64,000 nt of DNA from contig JAHFCU010000003.1 of the NCBI GenBank assembly GCA_023249305.1, positions 1-64,000 on the forward strand, in the 5' to 3' direction. Position numbers and translations under genes: made by a program. Below the pieces are notes generated by a model, which saw nothing but the letters and a program-made list of their open reading frames with translations, was not told the DNA's origin and searched no databases. Shown here in pieces: positions 1-8,741 of this stretch (position 1 is the first letter of the stretch; every line of letters begins with the position of its first letter). This stretch comes from Gemmatimonadota bacterium. GTDB lineage: Bacteria > Gemmatimonadota > Gemmatimonadetes > Gemmatimonadales > Gemmatimonadaceae.

Positions 1-9
1 TCAGCCACA

Positions 10-1113
10 ATGACTACACTGCCGCTTTCGCGACTCAGAATCCTCGATCTGAGCAGAGTCCTCGCCGGACCACTATGTACCATGATGCTCGGTGATCTTG
101 GCGCCGACGTCATCAAGATTGAACGTCCGCTCACGGGCGATGACACCAGAGGATGGGGGCCGCCCTTCGATGCCGAAGGCCGCAGCGCCTACTTCCTCGC
201 CGTGAACCGCAACAAGCTCTCGGTTGCGGCCGACCTTGCGAGCGCCGGGGAGGTTGCGCTGGTCCGCGACTTGATCGCCGGTGCGGATGTCGTCGTGGAC
301 AACTTCACGCGCGGCACGCTGGAGCGCTGGGGCCTCGCCCCTCTGCAGCTGCTCGAGGCCAATCCACGGCTCATTTGGTGCACCATCAGCGGGTTTGGCA
401 CCACGAGCGACCGTTCAGGTTACGACTTCGTGGTGCAGGCAGAATCGGGATGGATGGCCATCTCAGGTGAACCGCATGGCGAGCCGATGAAGGTCGGCGT
501 TGCGCTCGCCGATGTCCTGGCGGGCAAGGATGCAGCCATCGCCATCCTCGCGGCGCTCGCGGCGCGACACGCGACAACTGACGCAACGTCGCGCCACCTC
601 ACCCTGTCGCTGTACCAGAGCGCCGTCGCGGCCCTCGTCAACGTGGCGCAAAACGTGTTGGTGTCAGGGCATGAAGCATCGCGCTGGGGCAACGCGCATC
701 CAAACCTCGTGCCGTACGAGCTGTTCGACGCACTCGACCGCCCCATCGTCATCGCCGTCGGCAGCGACGCGCAGTTTGCGGAGTGCGTGTGCGCGCTGGG
801 GCTCAACGCGCTCGCCGAGGATGACCGGTATCGGACCAACGCTGGCCGACTTGTGCACCGTGACGCCGTCGTCAGCGCCATTCGCGAACGTGTACGGACG
901 CAGCCTGCCGCAACCTGGCTCGCAAGGCTCGAAGCCGCGCGAGTGCCGTGCGGTGTGGTGAAGCCCGTGCTTGAGGCACTGCACGATGTTGAGGCGTCGC
1001 CGCTCACCGGTGTGGCCCCGCTCGCGCCCGGCACCGTGCGTCGTCCGCCGCCGCGTCTCAACGAACACGGCGATCTCGTGCGGACGCGGGGCTGGGCTGC
1101 GTGCGACGCGTGA
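10..1113 (+). CDS. CaiB/BaiF class III CoA-transferase
   Basis: This 367-residue protein belongs to the family III CoA-transferases (CaiB/BaiF, formyl-CoA transferase type), which move CoA between acyl-CoA and a free acid in the cytosol. The N-terminus carries the usual nucleotide-binding-like pattern (ILDLSRVLAGPLCTMMLGDL followed by GADVIKIE), and the conserved block GVALADVLAGKDAA contains the expected catalytic aspartate, D168. The length is slightly short of the usual 380-420 residues, but both ends look intact. The substrate cannot be told from sequence. It starts at ATG 10, so any operon partner upstream lies outside the window. Confidence 0.88.
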   Translation: MTTLPLSRLRILDLSRVLAGPLCTMMLGDLGADVIKIERPLTGDDTRGWGPPFDAEGRSAYFLAVNRNKLSVAADLASAGEVALVRDLIAGADVVVDNFTRGTLERWGLAPLQLLEANPRLIWCTISGFGTTSDRSGYDFVVQAESGWMAISGEPHGEPMKVGVALADVLAGKDAAIAILAALAARHATTDATSRHLTLSLYQSAVAALVNVAQNVLVSGHEASRWGNAHPNLVPYELFDALDRPIVIAVGSDAQFAECVCALGLNALAEDDRYRTNAGRLVHRDAVVSAIRERVRTQPAATWLARLEAARVPCGVVKPVLEALHDVEASPLTGVAPLAPGTVRRPPPRLNEHGDLVRTRGWAACDA

Positions 1114-1158
1114 ACTTTCCATGTGTTCCCGGGGTGTTCAGGTAGGCATATTCCACCT

Positions 1159-2385
1159 ATGCGATCTGCGCGCGCTCTGCTCGTGCTCCTCTTCGTTGCC
1201 TGCAGCGGCGATGCGCGCCTGACGGCGCCCGAAGGCGCATCGGCGTTCCGCCGCTTTGTCGCCATCGGCACGGGCTTCACGATGGGCGAGCAGTCCGCGG
1301 GGGTCGTGTACGAGTCGCAGTTGGCCGCATGGCCGGTGCGGCTTGCGGCGCGCATGGAGGCGCCTTTCCGCGTGCCTGCGCTGAAGACGCCGGGGTGCAC
1401 GCCGCCGCTGGTTGCGCCGCTCTCGCTGAACCGAACCCTCGGGGGATCGGTCACAGCCAGCGTCGCGACGTGCAGCGGACGGCTCGGCAGCGACACGCTG
1501 CCCGCAAACAACGTGGCTGTCGCGGGCGCAACGGCTTGGGATGCGCTGCACACGCCGCCGCGTTCGTTCGTGACCCAAGCGGCGTCGCTCGACCAAACGC
1601 GCTATCCGCTCGTGCTACCCTCGGTGCAAACCCAGGTGCAGGCCATGCAAGCGCAACATCCCACCTTGGTGGCGATTGAACTCGGCGCTGGCGAAGTGAT
1701 GCGTGCGGCGTCGTCGGGTCTCGTGGTGACGGGCGCGAGCTACACGCAGAAGACGGCGTGGACACTGATGCCGGCCGCCGTGTTTGCTCCGGTCCTCGAT
1801 TCCATTGCCGATAGCGTGAAGGCCACAGGCGCCAGGGCCGTGTTCCTTGGCATTCCGCCGCTGATGTCGCTCCCCGCGTGGCAGTCGGGCGACGTGCTCT
1901 GGCAGCAGCGCGCAGCGCTTTCCGCATACGGACTTGACGTCGCCGCGAACTGCCAGGGGAGTGCCAACCTGCTCAACACCGTGGCGCTTCTGCCGCCGCT
2001 CGTCGCGGCGGCTCGGAGCGTGGGCAAGTCGCAGGCGCTCTCATGCGCGGACCAGCCCGGCGTGACTGACTACGTGCTGACCCCGAGCGATGCCGCACTC
2101 ATCACGCAGACCATCACGGCACTCAACGCGGCCATCAAGTCGGCTGCCGATAAGCGGCAGATTGCCTATGTGGACGTGCCGCTCTTTGCGAGCGAAGTGC
2201 CCTATGCGGCCCCGGCGTTCTCGGCGGCAACCGTCCTCGGCGGTGATGCGCCGTTCGGACTCGCCACTTCGCTCGACGGAATCCAGCCGTCGGCGCTTGG
2301 GCACGAGCTCACGGCGGACCGAGTAGCCGCGGCGCTCAACACCGCATATGGCTGGGCGATTCCCATTCCGATTCGCCCGCAATAA
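1159..2385 (+). CDS. SGNH/GDSL-like lipoprotein with lost catalytic residues
   Basis: The product (408 residues from ATG 1159) starts with a short lipoprotein signal (LVLLFVAC, acylated C15), so it is probably anchored in the envelope. The body has the layout of an SGNH hydrolase: block I near residues 33-45, a central PGCTPPL segment and a C-terminal block V near 372. Two of the key positions differ from active enzymes: block I reads GTGFTMG (Gly39 where the GDS serine should be), and block V reads DGIQPS (Gln376 where the Asp-x-x-His histidine should be). I therefore infer a non-catalytic binding or structural role. The in-frame ATG at 1123 would put a polar stretch before the signal peptide and is less likely. 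Confidence 0.72.
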   Translation: MRSARALLVLLFVACSGDARLTAPEGASAFRRFVAIGTGFTMGEQSAGVVYESQLAAWPVRLAARMEAPFRVPALKTPGCTPPLVAPLSLNRTLGGSVTASVATCSGRLGSDTLPANNVAVAGATAWDALHTPPRSFVTQAASLDQTRYPLVLPSVQTQVQAMQAQHPTLVAIELGAGEVMRAASSGLVVTGASYTQKTAWTLMPAAVFAPVLDSIADSVKATGARAVFLGIPPLMSLPAWQSGDVLWQQRAALSAYGLDVAANCQGSANLLNTVALLPPLVAAARSVGKSQALSCADQPGVTDYVLTPSDAALITQTITALNAAIKSAADKRQIAYVDVPLFASEVPYAAPAFSAATVLGGDAPFGLATSLDGIQPSALGHELTADRVAAALNTAYGWAIPIPIRPQ

Positions 2386-2431
2386 TTGCCGCGTTACCCG
2401 CCGCGCGGCGGCTCGTCTCAATTGTGAAATA

Positions 2432-2462
2432 CCCCGGCGTTGCCTGTTCGGCAACGGCGGGG
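2432..2462 (+). terminator. Rho-independent-like hairpin after SGNH-like gene
   Basis: A 13-bp stem with one mismatch (CCCCGGCGTTGCC against GGCAACGGCGGGG) and a TGTTC loop lies 46 bases after the stop codon of the SGNH-like gene. There is no T-tract after it. Confidence 0.55.
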
Positions 2463-2504
2463 CTAGGCCTGTCCTCGGCGCGTGTGACGCATTACACTAG
2501 CGTC

Positions 2505-3071
2505 GTGAAACAGACCCAGCCCTCGCCGCAGCAAGAACAAGCGGACGCGGACCAGGCCGTGATTGACCGCGTACTCGCCGGGGAACGGAACGCCTTCGGC
2601 ATTCTCATCCAGCGCTACAGCGACCCGCTGTACCGCCATGCGGTGGGAATGACGGGGAGTCCCGATGTGGCCGAGGACATCCTGCAGGTCTCGTTCATCA
2701 AGGCTTACAACCACCTGAGCGAGGTGCGCGGACGCTTCGACGCTTGGGTTTTCCGCATCGTGGCCAACGGGTGTAAGGACTGGCTGAAGAACATCCGCCG
2801 GACCCATCTGAGTTACGAAGAGGACGATCAACCGTCTGGATACGAGACCCCGGAGGAAGAGCTCGATCGGGGTGAGTTGCGGTCCGACCTGGACGGCGCG
2901 TTGTCGGCGCTCCCTGCGTCTCTGCGGGAAGCGTTTGTGATGAAGCACGTCGAGGGTCGGTCGTACGAAGAGATGGCCGAGTTACTCGACACGACTGTGG
3001 GTGCGCTGAAGATGCGCGTGCACCGTGCACGCGAGGCGCTTCAGGCGCTCTTGGAGGAGCGATACCAGTGA
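2505..3071 (+). CDS. ECF RNA polymerase sigma factor
   Basis: This is a small sigma-70 family factor (188 residues from GTG 2505) of the extracytoplasmic-function type. Region 2 covers about residues 20-90 (AFGILIQRYSDPLYRHA, then DVAEDILQVSFIKAYNHL), and region 4 is at the C-terminus (LPASLREAFVMKHVEGRSYE with the helix-turn-helix at about 150-180). A longer reading frame from 2424 exists, but its first 27 codons overlap the upstream terminator hairpin and have no sigma-like sequence, so GTG 2505 was chosen. The stop codon overlaps the next gene (TGATG), which suggests translational coupling to a partner, probably its regulator. Confidence 0.88.
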   Translation: MKQTQPSPQQEQADADQAVIDRVLAGERNAFGILIQRYSDPLYRHAVGMTGSPDVAEDILQVSFIKAYNHLSEVRGRFDAWVFRIVANGCKDWLKNIRRTHLSYEEDDQPSGYETPEEELDRGELRSDLDGALSALPASLREAFVMKHVEGRSYEEMAELLDTTVGALKMRVHRAREALQALLEERYQ

Positions 3072-3352
3072 TGCAGAACAACCTTGATCCACGCGACGGC
3101 CTCGAGCCGACCGCTCGTACGCCCAAGGACGCGCCGACGGCCGATCAGGAAGTCGCGCCGTCGCAACGCATCTCGGACGCCGTGCACGCCTGGCTTGATG
3201 GCGAGCCGGTGAGCGAATCGGCGCTCAGCGCTGCCCCGCGTGAGGTCGCGTTCTGGAAGAAGATCGAGGCCGAGACGTCGTCGCGTCGCCGCATGGCGAC
3301 GCCGCCGCACGTGCCAGCCCAGATCCTCGCCAAGTTGCCCGAAGAGCGCTAA
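3071..3352 (+). CDS. Small protein coupled to sigma factor (possible cytosolic anti-sigma)
   Basis: A 93-residue, soluble, charged protein whose ATG overlaps the sigma factor stop codon by one base. It has no membrane segment and no zinc-anti-sigma Cys/His motif. The segment DAVHAWLDGEPVSESAL resembles the first helix seen in many anti-sigma factors (a helix ending in LDGE), followed by WKKIEAE and a conserved-looking proline-rich tail. From its position and that short resemblance I infer a sigma-binding partner, but no family can be named with confidence. A GTG three bases earlier (3068) is an equally possible start. Confidence 0.62.
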   Translation: MQNNLDPRDGLEPTARTPKDAPTADQEVAPSQRISDAVHAWLDGEPVSESALSAAPREVAFWKKIEAETSSRRRMATPPHVPAQILAKLPEER

Positions 3353-3371
3353 AGCCACGTTCGGGAGTGCG

Positions 3372-3399
3372 GGGCCGTCCGGAACACCGGACGGCCCCG
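3372..3399 (+). terminator. Perfect 12-bp terminator hairpin
   Basis: The stem GGGGCCGTCCGG / CCGGACGGCCCC is perfect with an AACA loop, 19 bases after the small sigma-linked gene. The tail (GTGTGCGTTCT) is only weakly T-rich. Confidence 0.75.
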
Positions 3400-3496
3400 T
3401 GTGCGTTCTGAGGCTGCCGCGAGCGCTAACACGCCGCAGCGGTGACATGCTCCACTGAGTCGCGCGCCGCCGCGCGCGCACACATATTCGCGCTCT

Positions 3497-6139
3497 ATGC
3501 GCCGCACTCTCTTCGTACTCGCTCTCGCCGCCGCGCACGCCGCGGCCGCCTCCGCCCAGACCATCGCCCCCTTTGACCTCGGCCGCTCGCCCATCGCCCT
3601 CAGCGGCGATGCGCGCGCGGGTCAGTACGTCAGTGCTGTCGGCCGCCGCGCCATCGCCATGGGCACCGAGGACGGCGCGTTCGAACTGTGGAGTTGGCCC
3701 TACAAGTGGATGCACGACTTCCGGCTGTCGTTTCGCGTTCCCAAGTACGCGCAGTCGATCCCCGGCCGTGATGTCGCTCGCTCCGTGCTCGTGCGTCCCG
3801 AGGGTGTCACGATCACGTACGCGTACGAAACATTCACCGTGCGGCAGACCGTCTTCGCCTCGATCGATCTCCCCGCCGTGATGATGCTCCTCGAGGTGGA
3901 CGCGATTCGCCCGATGGAAATCATCGCGTCATTCATCCCGGACCTGCACCTCGCGTGGCCCGCGTCGCTCGGCGGCCAGTATGTTGCGTGGCACTCTGGT
4001 GCCAAGGCGTTCGTCTTCAGCGAAAGCCGTCGAAAAGTGAGCGCCTTTCTCGGCTCGCCGGCGGTGACGCAAGCGAGCGATGTGCCCGCGCACATGCTCT
4101 CCGCAGCACCGCCGCAGTTCACCATTGGCGTGGGCAGCGCGAGCGAGCGCTACACCGAACCGCGCCTCGGTGAGCCGCCGGGTGGCAACGTCAACATCCA
4201 CGCCAAGTACATCCCCATCGTGCTGGCGGGCGGTGAGATGCCGCGCGACTCGGTGCTCGCGTTGTACCGCCGGCTGCTCGAACCTGGCGCAATCGAGCGC
4301 GAGTGGAAAAAGCGGGCCGCGCACGCGGACTCAATCCGCACGCAGCAGGTCTCGGTGGTGACGGGCGACGCTGATCTTGACCGCGCGGTCGAGTGGGCCA
4401 AGGTGAACCTCGACGAATCCATGGTCTGCAATCCAGATCTCGGTTGCGGACTCGTCGCGGGCTACGGACTCTCCGGAGCGGCAAGCGACCGCCCCGGATT
4501 CGGGTGGTTCTTTGGCGGCGATGCGTCCATCAACTCGTTCGCGATGAGTGCCGTGGGCCAGCATGAACTCGTGCGCGACGGCGCGCTGAAGTTCTTCGCC
4601 AAATACCAGCGCGCTGACGGCAAGATCGCGCACGAAATCTCACAGGGCGCAGGAAAGGTGGACTGGTTTGGCGCGTATCCGTACGCGTTCTACCATGGCG
4701 ACACGACGCCATTCTGGATTCTCGCCTTCGGAGAGTACTGGAAGCAAACGGCCGACACGGCAACGGTGCGCGCGCTCTGGGTCAACGTGAAGAAGGCCTA
4801 CGAGTGGTCGCGAAAATGCGACACCGACAGCGACGGCCTGATGGAGAACACCTGCGCCGGCGCTGGGGCGCTCGAAGTGGGTGACCTGCAGGAAGGGATC
4901 GTCAGCGATGTGTACCTCAACGGCGTCTGGGCCGCCTCGCTCGAACGCTTCGCACGCATGGCCGAAGCGATGGGCGAGCCGAAGCTTGCGGCTGAGGCGA
5001 GGGCTGAGCACGAACGCGCCATCGCGGCGCTCGATGGCAAACTCTGGATTCCATCCAAAGGGCAGTACGCGTTCGCCGTGCTCGAGCAGGGGAAGATCAA
5101 CGAGACGATGACCGCCTGGCCCGCGACGGCCATGGCATTCGATGTCTTCGACAAAGCAAAGGGGCGCCAGATGGCGGAGCGCATGGCGCGCAGCGACCTC
5201 ATGACCGACTGGGGCGCGCGCCCGCTCTCAACGACGAGTAAACTCTTCGACCCGCTGCATTACAACAACGGTGCCGTGTGGCCGTTCGTGACCGGGTGGG
5301 TCGCCACCGCGCAGTTCCGGTACGGAAATCCGCATGCCGGGTGGCAGGCACTGCGCGCGATCGCGAATACGACATTCGACGAGGCGCGCGGACGGAACCC
5401 CGAAGTGATCAGCGGACGCGTCTACAAGGCGCTCGACACCGCCGTGCCGCAGCAGTTCTTCGCGACGTCCATGATCCTCACGCCACTGCTGCGCGGGATG
5501 ATGGGGCTCGAGGTGGATGCGCCGGCGGGGACGCTGACCGTCGCGCCGTGGCTGCCGCCGGGTCAGGGCGAGGCGACCATTCGGAACCTGGCAGTCGGCG
5601 CGTTGCGCGTGGATCTTGTCGTGACCGACGGGGCGTCGTGGAGCGGAGGCCGAACGCTCGTGGTGTATCCAACGCCGGGCGCGACGCCACGGACTCCACT
5701 GCGGGTGCGTTTCGCTCCCGCGAGAGGCGGCGTGGCCGAAGGCGTGCTCCATCCCGGAGACGCGTCGCTGCGATTGGCACTTCCCGCTCCGCGAGGATGG
5801 GAGGTCGTGCTCGAGGGCAGCGCGGCGCCTGCCATTGGCGAACGCTCGACGCATCCGCGCATTGTCGCCACGCGAACGGTGGGAGACGAGTATCAGGTAA
5901 CCGTTGAGGCGTCCGCAGGAAGCCGCGTGATGCTGCTCGTGCAACCGCCGGCCGGCGCGTCGCTCGCCGCCGCCGATGCGGACGTCCGCGTTTCTCAAAT
6001 TTCGAACGACTTCGTAGTCGTTGACACGCTGCACAAGCTATTTGCGCGGCATACGTCGTTTGTAGAAGTGCCGATGCCCACGGGCGGCGCGGATGGCGAT
6101 GGCTACGTGCGCAGGGAGATCACATTCCGGCGGAAATAG
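3497..6139 (+). CDS. Secreted six-hairpin glycoside hydrolase (amylo-1,6-glucosidase/GDE_C-like)
   Basis: The 880-residue product begins with a Sec signal peptide (about residues 1-20, ending ASAQ), so it acts in the periplasm or outside the cell. A beta-sandwich-like N-terminal part (about 25-260) precedes an alpha/alpha six-hairpin catalytic domain (about 290-690) with stretches typical of glycogen-debranching C-terminal domains: GFGWFFGGDASINSF, AYPYAFYHGDTTPFW, DSDGLMENTCAGAG and NNGAVWPFVTGW. A C-terminal beta domain follows (about 700-880). The family cleaves alpha-glycosidic bonds in oligosaccharides; the exact substrate is not readable. The gene stands alone between two terminators. 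Confidence 0.8.
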   Translation: MRRTLFVLALAAAHAAAASAQTIAPFDLGRSPIALSGDARAGQYVSAVGRRAIAMGTEDGAFELWSWPYKWMHDFRLSFRVPKYAQSIPGRDVARSVLVRPEGVTITYAYETFTVRQTVFASIDLPAVMMLLEVDAIRPMEIIASFIPDLHLAWPASLGGQYVAWHSGAKAFVFSESRRKVSAFLGSPAVTQASDVPAHMLSAAPPQFTIGVGSASERYTEPRLGEPPGGNVNIHAKYIPIVLAGGEMPRDSVLALYRRLLEPGAIEREWKKRAAHADSIRTQQVSVVTGDADLDRAVEWAKVNLDESMVCNPDLGCGLVAGYGLSGAASDRPGFGWFFGGDASINSFAMSAVGQHELVRDGALKFFAKYQRADGKIAHEISQGAGKVDWFGAYPYAFYHGDTTPFWILAFGEYWKQTADTATVRALWVNVKKAYEWSRKCDTDSDGLMENTCAGAGALEVGDLQEGIVSDVYLNGVWAASLERFARMAEAMGEPKLAAEARAEHERAIAALDGKLWIPSKGQYAFAVLEQGKINETMTAWPATAMAFDVFDKAKGRQMAERMARSDLMTDWGARPLSTTSKLFDPLHYNNGAVWPFVTGWVATAQFRYGNPHAGWQALRAIANTTFDEARGRNPEVISGRVYKALDTAVPQQFFATSMILTPLLRGMMGLEVDAPAGTLTVAPWLPPGQGEATIRNLAVGALRVDLVVTDGASWSGGRTLVVYPTPGATPRTPLRVRFAPARGGVAEGVLHPGDASLRLALPAPRGWEVVLEGSAAPAIGERSTHPRIVATRTVGDEYQVTVEASAGSRVMLLVQPPAGASLAAADADVRVSQISNDFVVVDTLHKLFARHTSFVEVPMPTGGADGDGYVRREITFRRK

Positions 6140-6190
6140 CGGCCACGTGCGCGTCCCGAATCGACAGAGTGCCCCAGAGAGACAACAGAA

Positions 6191-6220
6191 GAGGGGCGCG
6201 CCGAATGCGGTGCGCCCCTC
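6191..6220 (+). terminator. GC-rich terminator flanked by inverted ACAACAGA/TCTGTTGT
   Basis: A 12-bp stem (GAGGGGCGCGCC / GGTGCGCCCCTC, one G-U pair) with a GAATGC loop sits 51 bases after the glycosidase. It is flanked by a perfect 8-bp inverted repeat, ACAACAGA at 6182-6189 and TCTGTTGT at 6230-6237, so the stem could be re-formed over a longer distance. Confidence 0.72.
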
Positions 6221-6230
6221 TCTCGTCGGT

Positions 6231-6270
6231 CTGTTGTACGCTGTTGTGCTCTGTCGTTTGCTGCTGTTAA
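6231..6270 (+). repeat. 10-bp CTGTTGTNCT tandem repeat, four units
   Basis: Four consecutive 10-base units start CTGTTGTACG, CTGTTGTGCT, CTGTCGTTTG and CTGCTGTTAA. The same unit family occurs after another terminator at 45741-45780. Function unknown. Confidence 0.65.
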
Positions 6271-6572
6271 GCGAGTCGCGGTAGGTCAGCGATTGACGAG
6301 CCAGTGACGGCCCCCCGGCGCACTGTACGCGCCCCTCGCTGTGCCTACCGCGACACGCTGGGTCGCTCGAAGCGACCCTGCGTTTCCTGATATGTTTGTC
6401 TCCGGCGCATCGCCGCGTATGTTCAGCGCGCTACCGGTCGCACAGGCAATGTCGAGAGTGGGGCGCCACGGCGGAATACGGTGCAATTATGGAAAGTTTG
6501 TGAGGCATTTCCTCACGAAACCCTTACACGAACGCAGTTGCAACAAAAGTGGTCTTTCAAAGGAGCATTTGA
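6271..6572 (+). promoter_or_regulatory. Gene-free leader region upstream of DinB gene
   Basis: This stretch has no credible gene. It contains a perfect 8-bp hairpin (GGGTCGCT-CGA-AGCGACCC, 6360-6378) and, nearer the gene, a small inverted repeat GTGAGG-CATTT-CCTCAC (6500-6516) in the least GC-rich part of the region, which could be an operator or lie next to a promoter. A strong ribosome binding site AAAGGAG (6558-6564) precedes ATG 6573. Confidence 0.4.
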
Positions 6573-7106
6573 ATGAACATCGCCTTGACCGTCCGACCTG
6601 CGGCAGACGAATTCGCCCCGTTCTACGCCTCGTATGTGGCCTCCGTGCCTAACGGAGAGATCACCCGCACGCTCTCTCAACAGGGCGAGGCGTTCCTCGC
6701 CCGCCTGAAGAACCTCAGTGAGGAACAGGCCGCCTTCGCGTATGCGCCAGGCAAATGGAGCGTGAAGGAGGTCGTCTGCCACATCATGGACGCCGAGCGG
6801 ATCTTCGCGTACCGCATCCTGCGAATCGGGCGGGGAGACGTCACGCCGCTTGCCTCGTTCGACGAGAACGCGTACATGCCCGCCTCCGGTGCCAAGGACC
6901 GCGCGCTCGACGCTCTGCTCGGTGAGTTTGCCGCGGTGCGCGCCGCCACACTAGCTCTCTTGCGCTGCCTACCCGAGGCGGCTTGGACGCGACGTGGCAC
7001 CGCGAGCGGCAAGGAAGTGAGCGTGCGCGGACTGGCGTGGATTGCGGCGGGCCACGCGATGCACCACGAGCGCATCTTGCGGGAGCGCTATCGTCTGCCT
7101 GTGTGA
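6573..7106 (+). CDS. DinB-family metal-binding protein
   Basis: A 177-residue four-helix-bundle protein of the DinB/YfiT-like (DinB_2) superfamily. The likely metal triad is visible: H70 in VVCHIMDAE and the C-terminal H-x3-H pair H161/H165 in GHAMHHERIL. Other hallmark segments are the KWSVKEVVCH motif and the GDVTPLASFDENAYM block. Members act as thiol-dependent S-transferases or are uncharacterised, so the reaction is not known here. It has its own strong ribosome binding site and terminator and appears monocistronic. Confidence 0.85.
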   Translation: MNIALTVRPAADEFAPFYASYVASVPNGEITRTLSQQGEAFLARLKNLSEEQAAFAYAPGKWSVKEVVCHIMDAERIFAYRILRIGRGDVTPLASFDENAYMPASGAKDRALDALLGEFAAVRAATLALLRCLPEAAWTRRGTASGKEVSVRGLAWIAAGHAMHHERILRERYRLPV

Positions 7107-7140
7107 GACCTCGAAGGTCCGAGTGCGACATGAGGCAGAA

Positions 7141-7169
7141 GAGGAGCCCGCTGTGACGGCGGGCACCTC
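7141..7169 (+). terminator. Terminator after DinB gene
   Basis: An outer GAGG/CCTC stem, an A-A mismatch and an inner GCCCGC/GCGGGC stem form a hairpin 34 bases after the DinB stop, followed by the pyrimidine-rich TCTCGTTCTCC. Confidence 0.65.
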
Positions 7170-7226
7170 TCTCGTTCTCCGCTTGAATTTGCTGTGCGCC
7201 GAGCTCTCTCGCACCCAGGACGGCGG

Positions 7227-8633
7227 CTAGATGTGTATCGCCCGCCCGAGCGCGCCAAGCGCGGCTTCCTTGACGACCTCACTCAGCGTTGGATGCGCGT
7301 GCACCGTCGCTCCGACATCCTCAGCCGTACCGCGGTACTCCATTGCCAGCACGACTTCACTGACCAAGTCGCTGACGTTCGCGCCGATCATGTGGCAGCC
7401 GAGGATCTCACCGGTGACGGCGTCCACGATGAACTTCACAAAGCCGCCTGTCTCGTTCATTGAGCGCGCGCGGCCGTTGGCGGAGAAGGGGAACCTGCCT
7501 ACGCGATAGGCGCGGCCGCTCGCCTTCACCTCTGCTTCGGTCTGGCCGCAGGTGGCCACTTCGGGCCAGGTGTACACCACACCGGGCATGTTGTGGTAGT
7601 GCATGTGCGCCGGCCTGCCCGCGATCACCTCGGCGGCAATCATGCCCTCTTCCTCTGCCTTGTGCGCCAGCAGCTTGCCGCCCACGGCATCGCCGATAGC
7701 GAAGACGTTGGGAAGATTGGTGCGCAACTGGTCGTCCACAGCTATTTCACCACGCACGCCCAGCGTCAGGCCCAGGGCGGCGGCGTCGACGCCGTAGAGA
7801 GCGGGCTTGCGGCCGATGGAGACGAGCACGCAGTCGGCGGTGAAGGTCGCGGGCGCGCCGTTTTCTTCGGCCTCGATGATCACCTGATCACCCTCGCGAC
7901 GACCGCCCGTGATCTTGGTGCCGACGTGGATATCCATCCCCTGCTTCTTGAACACGCGCGTCGCTTCCTTCGTGATGTCATCGTCGTTGCCGGGCAGGAT
8001 CGTCGGCATGAGCTCGATGACCGTCACGCGAGCGCCGAGTCGGCGCCAAACGGAGCCGAGTTCGAGGCCGATGGCGCCGCCGCCGATCACGATCAGATGG
8101 CGCGGGATCTCGGGTAGCTTGAGCGCGCCCACGTTGGAGACGACCCGCTCCTCGTCGAACTTGAGGAACGGCAGCTCGACTGGCACCGAGCCCGTGGCGA
8201 GGATCACGTCCCGCGGCGCATACGTGGTCACGGTGCCGTCGTCGGCTCTTACCTCGACGACGTTCCCCTGGAGCAACGTGCCGAAGCCCCTTGCCCATGT
8301 CACCTTGTTCTTCTTGAAGAGGAACTCGACGCCCTTCGTGTTTTGTGCGACGACGTCGTCTTTACGCTTCATCATACGGGCGAGGTCGAACGTCACGTCG
8401 TGGTAGTCAATGCCGTGCTCCGCGGCGCGCAGTCGCGCGAACTCATAGTGCTCGGAGGAGCTGAGCAGAGCCTTGGAAGGAATGCAACCGACGTTGACGC
8501 ACGTGCCGCCGAGCGTGCGGTCCATCTCGACGCACACGGTGGAGAGGCCGAGCTGCGCGGCGCGGATCGAGGCGACGTATCCGCCGGGTCCGCCGCCAAT
8601 GACGACAACGTCGGGAGTGAGGGTCTCAGTCAC
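7227..8633 (-). CDS. lpdA: Dihydrolipoyl dehydrogenase (E3)
   Basis: This 468-residue flavoprotein re-oxidises the dihydrolipoyl arm of 2-oxoacid dehydrogenase complexes, using FAD and NAD+. It has the FAD-binding GGGPGG motif (residues 13-18), the redox-active disulfide pair C45/C50 in GGTCVNVGCIPSK, a second Rossmann motif (GGGAIGLELG), the FAD-contacting AIGDAVGG, and the C-terminal catalytic H447-P448 with E452 (HAHPTLSE). Length is normal for the family. It starts at GTG 8633. A sucB-type E2 gene lies on the same strand only 1.1 kb upstream, so both probably serve the 2-oxoglutarate dehydrogenase complex of the TCA cycle. Confidence 0.95.
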   Translation of the reverse strand: MTETLTPDVVVIGGGPGGYVASIRAAQLGLSTVCVEMDRTLGGTCVNVGCIPSKALLSSSEHYEFARLRAAEHGIDYHDVTFDLARMMKRKDDVVAQNTKGVEFLFKKNKVTWARGFGTLLQGNVVEVRADDGTVTTYAPRDVILATGSVPVELPFLKFDEERVVSNVGALKLPEIPRHLIVIGGGAIGLELGSVWRRLGARVTVIELMPTILPGNDDDITKEATRVFKKQGMDIHVGTKITGGRREGDQVIIEAEENGAPATFTADCVLVSIGRKPALYGVDAAALGLTLGVRGEIAVDDQLRTNLPNVFAIGDAVGGKLLAHKAEEEGMIAAEVIAGRPAHMHYHNMPGVVYTWPEVATCGQTEAEVKASGRAYRVGRFPFSANGRARSMNETGGFVKFIVDAVTGEILGCHMIGANVSDLVSEVVLAMEYRGTAEDVGATVHAHPTLSEVVKEAALGALGRAIHI

Positions 8634-8741
8634 GGTTCACGATGGTAGAGGACTGCAGGAAATCTAAGCCGTCGTTGCTGCGCGGCACGGATGCAGCGCA
8701 CGCGGTTGTGATCGGCGCAAGCAACCCCCCAAATTGGCCCT
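8634..8741. promoter_or_regulatory. Divergent promoter region lpdA / glycosyltransferase
   Basis: A 108-base gap between divergently transcribed genes that both start with GTG. It must hold both promoters, but I see no convincing -35/-10 pair. The segment CCCCCCAAATTGG just before the glycosyltransferase is the most AT-rich part. Confidence 0.3.

Noticed and set aside
420-1553. Long minus-strand open frame opposite the CoA-transferase
   Set aside because: Low-complexity Arg/Ser/Ala composition and it spans the end of one real gene and the start of another; the plus-strand genes are clearly coding.
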